Shown piece by piece: positions 24,405 to 27,512 of a stretch of DNA of 27,512 bases (position 1 is the stretch's first letter; each line of letters begins with the position of its first letter). This DNA is from SIG424 sp045546695. Its GTDB lineage: Bacteria; Bacillota; Clostridia; UBA1212; UBA1255. Both the position numbers and the translations under genes were made by a program. Where the stretch lies: positions 1-27,512 of the forward strand of contig JAZQDE010000048.1 of NCBI GenBank assembly GCA_045546695.1, written 5' to 3'. A model generated the notes under the pieces. That model did no database searches, was not told where the DNA came from, and saw only the letters and a list, made by a program, of their open reading frames with translations.

Positions 24405-24845
24405 CTACCGTTTTTTATAAGGAAACATCTCCGACGTAAAAGCCTTCTCAGCAAAATGAAAAGACATTACAAAAGTTGTTGTCCGGCCATCCACATCAAG
24501 AAGTTCGACTCTAATTTTAATATATACCTCTTCTGTCCCTTTGTATACTTTTCCAAATTCTCTCATTTCACTTTTTTTAGGGAAACGTATGTCTTTTACC
24601 GTTTTGATATAATCTTCTACTTTTAGTTGTAGCAATTCCCTTTTTATCGCTTCAACAGGGTTTTCATTTGGAAATAATTGGTTAATAGTATATCTGTTTG
24701 TATATCTTTCGTTTCTGTTATCATCTACGCGTCTTTTCATCTGAAAATCTATTCTGGCTCCATTATTAAGTGCGAACCTCAGATTTTGTATGTATGCCGC
24801 TACTTCTGATTTACTTTCTATTCGTGCATTCGTATGAATCTCCAA
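24405..24845 (-). CDS. probable toxin of the Panacea/MqsA-type toxin-antitoxin pair
   Basis: A 146-aa protein. The start is TTG 24845, supported by ribosome binding site GGAGG (24857-24853, spacing 7). The C-terminal half has the pattern LKVEDYIKTVKDIRFPKKSE, then GKVYKGTEEVYIKIRVELL and TFVMSFHFAEKAF. This loosely follows the MqsR/RelE fold (YxxYx...YIKxxx...VxSFH). If right it would be a ribosome-dependent or free mRNA interferase. The main evidence for a toxin is its position directly before an MqsA-Panacea antitoxin with coupled translation. The first ~60 residues are not recognised. It could instead be a different toxin fold, as Panacea partners vary. Confidence 0.6.
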   Translation of the reverse strand: MEIHTNARIESKSEVAAYIQNLRFALNNGARIDFQMKRRVDDNRNERYTNRYTINQLFPNENPVEAIKRELLQLKVEDYIKTVKDIRFPKKSEMREFGKVYKGTEEVYIKIRVELLDVDGRTTTFVMSFHFAEKAFTSEMFPYKKR

Positions 24846-24864
24846 AACTAATCCTCCGTATAAA

Positions 24865-24895
24865 GTATCATTTGATACCTTGTAATAGTATTACA
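24865..24895 (-). promoter_or_regulatory. tandem operators over the toxin-antitoxin promoter
   Basis: Two perfect palindromes stand 2 bp apart: GTATCATTTGATAC (24865-24878) and TGTAATAGTATTACA (24881-24895). They overlap a leftward promoter, TTACAA (24895-24890 region), then 17 bp, then TATACG, 20-50 bp upstream of the toxin start. This is the arrangement expected for conditional autorepression by a toxin-antitoxin complex. Confidence 0.65.
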
Positions 24896-24946
24896 CGCCT
24901 CTTTCCTTGTCAAGAGGGGAAATATGTTGGCCCCTCATATCATTTA

Positions 24947-25882
24947 TTATTCCGGTGTACTGTATCTTCTGTTTTTGCCGTTTCCTTTTTCTACCAACAG
25001 CCCTTCTTGTGTCATCCTTTTCAGATAACGATATGCGGTGGCTGTGCTGACTTCCAGCAACTGTTCGACATCAGCCCGGGTTATCACTTTGTTTTCTCGT
25101 AAATAATCAAGTATCATCTGCATACTTGACGCAGCATAATCATCTATGCTGTCTTCACGAAGCAAGAGATATGGTGTTTTGTTTCCTTCGTAGTTAATAT
25201 TTGGCAAAATTATCTTAAACGCATTATCCGACGTCTCAATTTTTGGCTTTGTAGACTGGCCCTTGTAGGCAGACATTATCTTCTGCAATCCTGTGCCATA
25301 CGCTTCAATCAGCTCCAGCCTATAAAAAATATTGGCAAGCTGCGGATTGCGGCAGACAGATATTCCCATAGTAATATCGTTTGGCGAAATGCCCGGTACA
25401 AGCCCTCCTATTGAGATAAATTCAATTCTGTCCGCGTATATGCTGACCATCCCGGACGCAGAAAAAGAATAGTCACGATGCACCAATAAATTCAGCAAGG
25501 CTTCGCGTACGGCAATCTCCGGATAATCTCTTTTGTCAACTCTTCTGAGTCTGTCAAATGTCGCCTTCGTCTGGTTGTGAAAATCTATATACGAGTAAAC
25601 CTCATTCATTTGTTGCATAAGTGATCCGGCAAACTCGCGCCGGTCTTTAAAAATCGCCTGGTCAGTATCCTGAAAAACGGCTGCTTTTATATTATGGGTG
25701 CATTGGTCTGATAAAAGTAGTCCAAGATTTGTATATATGCCTTCCGACGTTATCAAACCGAGTGTCTGCTTTTGCGGTTGGCCAAACGGAATCTTTCTCG
25801 TGTCAAATTCTTTTTTTAATGCATTAAATGTCAACTCCTGATTAAGCGAGCGCATGTTCTCGAAGCTGTCGTAAAAAGTCAT
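24947..25882 (-). CDS. N-terminally truncated AlbA_2-family GHKL-ATPase/winged-helix protein
   Basis: About 311 aa. The GHKL-like domain shows VREALLNLLVHRDYS, YADRIEFISIGGLVPG and AYGTGLQKIMSAYK. A C-terminal winged HTH reads ITRADVEQLLEVSTATAYRY, then LLVEKGNGKNRRYS. The N-terminal AlbA_2 nucleic-acid-binding domain of the family (~150 aa) is absent. The protein begins at the linker (RSLNQELTFNALKKEF), and no AlbA_2 coding is found upstream in any frame. ATG 25882 fits ribosome binding site GAGGGAG (25899-25893) better than ATG 25891. It could be a truncated but still expressed regulator, or a decaying gene. It is the third relative of this family in the window. Confidence 0.65.
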   Translation of the reverse strand: MTFYDSFENMRSLNQELTFNALKKEFDTRKIPFGQPQKQTLGLITSEGIYTNLGLLLSDQCTHNIKAAVFQDTDQAIFKDRREFAGSLMQQMNEVYSYIDFHNQTKATFDRLRRVDKRDYPEIAVREALLNLLVHRDYSFSASGMVSIYADRIEFISIGGLVPGISPNDITMGISVCRNPQLANIFYRLELIEAYGTGLQKIMSAYKGQSTKPKIETSDNAFKIILPNINYEGNKTPYLLLREDSIDDYAASSMQMILDYLRENKVITRADVEQLLEVSTATAYRYLKRMTQEGLLVEKGNGKNRRYSTPE

Positions 25883-26022
25883 GATTATCATTCTCCCTCT
25901 GTCCTTATGAACATATTATGCTTTTTCTTTTCATCCTTGTCAATGCCGTGAAAAGAATGAAAAGAAAAAGCTTTGTGAAAAATTTCAACTTGTTATATGT
26001 TGATGAAATTTCAATAAAATTT

Positions 26023-26172
26023 TCAAAGAAGCGAATTAAGGATCTCGTGGAACTTGCCTGGTTGAAGTCCGTTCCGCTTCAGAAATCGTGAGAAGAACTG
26101 TCTATATCTTCTCGGTTCTGTAGGCTTGGTTTTGCCCGCTAAGAAAAATGATTCGGATTCAAAGACAAACAA
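26023..26172 (-). pseudogene. tyrosine recombinase (phage-type integrase) remnant
   Basis: The leftward frame reads FESESFFLAGKTKPTEPRRY, then RQFFSRFLKRNGLQPGKFH and EILNSLL-stop (26025-26023). This fits the segment of tyrosine recombinases just before the HxLR box (EPR..Q..F..FL...GL....FHxLRHTFAT). The match breaks exactly at LRH, so catalytic residues are gone. Upstream coding is also missing. It is a small relic of an integrated element between the AlbA_2 fragment and the CPBP pseudogene. Confidence 0.6.
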
Positions 26173-26174
26173 TA

Positions 26175-26200
26175 AAAAACGACCGTCCCCGGCCGTTTTT
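26175..26200 (-). terminator. Rho-independent terminator
   Basis: Arms AAAAACGACCG (26175-26185) and CGGCCGTTTTT (26190-26200). Leftward, the stem pairs fully with one G-U and is followed by TTTTTTATTG. It would end transcripts from the sigma factor and CPBP remnant. Confidence 0.65.
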
Positions 26201-26248
26201 CATCAATATTATAAATTGCGCGGCCCCCGCGCCTTCGCCATGCGGCCC

Positions 26249-26604
26249 TCACGCCTTCGCTACTCTGCGTTTTCTGTTTATGTCAATAAGGATATAAACG
26301 TAAACAGGCGCATAAGCAACAAGCACTCCGAGAATATAATAAAGACCTGTCACCTCTGTGTGGTCCACAAAGATTGTCGGAAATCCTCCTGCCGAAACAA
26401 CTCCGGTATACAATGAAATGTTTACAAAATTATTGATCCAATGAATAATCAGACCGGGCAGAAGGCTCTTGAAATAAATGTCAACAAAGTACAAGGATAT
26501 TCCGGTTGCAAAATATGCAAAACCTGTAAGAACTACCTGAAAACCATCCTACGCGAGAATCTCGGGGTTGGCAAAGTGAAGAGACATAGAGATGATCAAA
26601 AAGA
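26249..26604 (-). pseudogene. CPBP-family (CAAX-protease-like) membrane protein, truncated with an in-frame TAG
   Basis: The leftward frame from the sigma-factor stop reads IIFLIISMSLHFANPEILA, then TAG (26551-26549), then DGFQVVLTGFAYFATG, SLYFVDIYFKSLLPGLIIHW, INNFVNISLY and three more hydrophobic stretches to 26249. HFANPEI and LLPGLIIHWINNF are typical of the second half of CPBP proteases (metal-ligand His and the conserved HxxxN). The first half with the EExxxR motif is absent. The last 81 codons could be translated from ATG 26494, but without the active site. The premature stop and missing N-terminus mark a pseudogene. Confidence 0.65.
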
Positions 26605-27237
26605 TTATCCCATCTCTTTTTTTATCTTTTTCATCGCCGTATGCTCCAGCCGGCTTATATACGACCGGGACAAACCAAGCAGTTCACCCACTTGTTTTTG
26701 AGTCATCTCCTCGCCCGTCAGAAGGCCGAAACGCAGCTCAATAATGCGTTTTTCACGTGGCGACAAGGCGCTTGCAACAACTTCGCGCAAACGCGCCTGC
26801 TCATCGCGCGAGTCAATCACGTCGAGCATTTCACCATCATCCTGACTGAGCAAATCAGACAAGGCAATCTCATTACCCTCACTGTCCGTGCCGACCGGCT
26901 CATTCATCGACACCTCCTGGCTGTGTTTCTTGCTCGAACGAAGGTACATGAGTATCTCATTCTCAATACACCGTACCGCATATGTGCCCAGGTGAATTCC
27001 CTTGCTGCCATCAAAAGTCGAGACCGCCTTGATAAGCCCGATAGTGCCAATCGAAATCAGGTCCTCGCCCTCCACGCCTGAGCCGATATACTTCTTGACA
27101 ACGTGCGCAACGAGACGAAGATTGCGCTCAATAAGCACCTCGCGCGCCTCCATATCACCGGCAGCCATCCGGCTCAGATACTCCGTCTCCTCTTCGCGGC
27201 TAAGCGGCTTTGGGAACATATTATGTAAAGTAATCAT
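26605..27237 (-). CDS. sigK: SigK-like sporulation sigma factor
   Basis: A 210-aa sigma-70 family protein. Region 2 reads NLRLVAHVVKKYIGSGVEGE, DLISIGTIGLIKAVSTFDGS and YAVRCIENEILMYLRSSKK. Region 4 reads LSPREKRIIELRFGLLTGEE, then GLSRSYISRLEHTAMKKIKK. The sequence around MFPKPLSREEETEYL and VSMNEPVGTDSEGNEIALSD is close to SigK, the late mother-cell sigma factor. The frame is open to 27351, but ATG 27237 has ribosome binding site GGAG (27247-27244) and matches the family start. The cleavable pro-sequence of Bacillus SigK appears absent, as in some Clostridia. It is complete and not interrupted by a skin-like element. Confidence 0.85.
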   Translation of the reverse strand: MITLHNMFPKPLSREEETEYLSRMAAGDMEAREVLIERNLRLVAHVVKKYIGSGVEGEDLISIGTIGLIKAVSTFDGSKGIHLGTYAVRCIENEILMYLRSSKKHSQEVSMNEPVGTDSEGNEIALSDLLSQDDGEMLDVIDSRDEQARLREVVASALSPREKRIIELRFGLLTGEEMTQKQVGELLGLSRSYISRLEHTAMKKIKKEMG

Positions 27238-27383
27238 ATAAATCTCCGTAAAAATTATCTGTACTTCAATATATGAATCACTATTTTGTCCTCGTGTTTG
27301 TCTATGTCTAAAGTAAACATAAACAAAACATAACATTTTCATGTCAACCATTAGCGAAAATGTCTCAAAATAATTAAATCATT

Positions 27384-27408
27384 AGCCCCTGGAACAAGGG
27401 GCTTTTTT
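27384..27408 (+). terminator. stem-loop terminator, possibly bidirectional
   Basis: AGCCCCT (27384-27390) and AGGGGCT (27397-27403) pair around GGAACA and are followed by a T-run to 27408. On the other strand it directly follows the stop of the partial gene entering from the right, and is likely to serve that gene too. Confidence 0.65.
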
Positions 27409-27512
27409 ACGCTGTCTTAGGATTACCCTCGGCATAGTGTTTCTGCCTTCTAACAAATTTTTCGAACGATTGCTGTTTCCAAGGATGACTCATAGGAGGA
27501 ATATATTTAGGT
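27407..27512 (-). CDS. C-terminal end of a probable transposase (5' end outside window)
   Basis: The leftward frame is open from the window edge and ends at TAA 27409-27407. It reads PKYIPPMSHPWKQQSFEKFV, then RRQKHYAEGNPKTA. Tails of the form YIPPMxHPW followed by a basic helix are familiar from DDE transposases of insertion sequences in Firmicutes, but I cannot name the family. Only 35 codons are visible. Confidence 0.4.
   Translation of the reverse strand, partial: PKYIPPMSHPWKQQSFEKFVRRQKHYAEGNPKTA

Noticed and set aside
25978..26016. AT-rich inverted repeat (AAATTTC...GAAATTT)
   Set aside because: Imperfect with a 3-base bulge, no T-run and no gene ending at it; such pairs are common in this AT-rich stretch.
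26126..26416. 96-codon rightward frame
   Set aside because: Overlaps the terminator, the integrase relic and the CPBP pseudogene on the opposite strand; no ribosome binding site and low-complexity basic composition.
27238..27351. 38-codon N-terminal extension of the SigK-like protein
   Set aside because: A good ribosome binding site precedes ATG 27237, and the extension does not resemble a SigK pro-sequence.

Overview
The window reads as a chromosomal segment of an anaerobic Firmicute, most likely a Lachnospiraceae-type Clostridium. This rests on AGGAGG-type ribosome binding sites, a SigK-like sporulation sigma factor, a meso-diaminopimelate (DAP) gene pair, and a GMP synthase with a shortened glutaminase domain. 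Housekeeping genes are interleaved with worn mobile DNA and defence-type genes. No tRNA, rRNA or CRISPR array was found.

Layout. 1-1304: the 3' end of a PlsC-like acyltransferase and a membrane protein, followed by a 33-bp tandem repeat. 1430-2749 and 6285-7646: two AAA_14/DUF4143 ATPases flanking a leftward group of PHP phosphoesterase, cysK and cysE, with a frameshifted carbohydrate-binding fragment behind cysE. 7648-9304: a UvrD helicase scrap and an unrecognised 459-aa protein.

9633-15919: a probable AT-rich genomic island at the 3' end of guaA. The last codons of guaA (Glu-Trp-Glu-stop) recur at 9633-9644, next to what may be the original guaA terminator. Between the copies lies a leftward cassette: an IS-truncated gene end, an RloC-like ATPase with an anticodon-nuclease-like C-terminus, an AlbA_2/GHKL-ATPase regulator with an unusual repeat-built hairpin upstream, and a HEPN-like protein. 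An IS481-type element sits at the guaA side. This is the best candidate here for an undescribed defence system.

15908-19081: dapF-ddh-guaA, leftward. 19181-21349: a degenerate UvrD/HelD-like protein. 21483-22676: an MFS transporter. 22673-24895: a toxin gene, an MqsA-like antitoxin carrying a Panacea domain, and a YgjP-type metalloprotease in one leftward operon, with two perfect palindromes at its promoter. 24947-26604: a truncated AlbA_2-family protein, a tyrosine recombinase remnant and a CPBP protease pseudogene. 26605-27237: a SigK-like sigma factor. 27407-27512: the end of a probable transposase.

Functional links: CysE makes O-acetylserine for CysK. DapF and Ddh both act on DAP. The GMP synthase appears to lack its glutaminase triad. 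All assignments come from reading the sequence; no database search was run.
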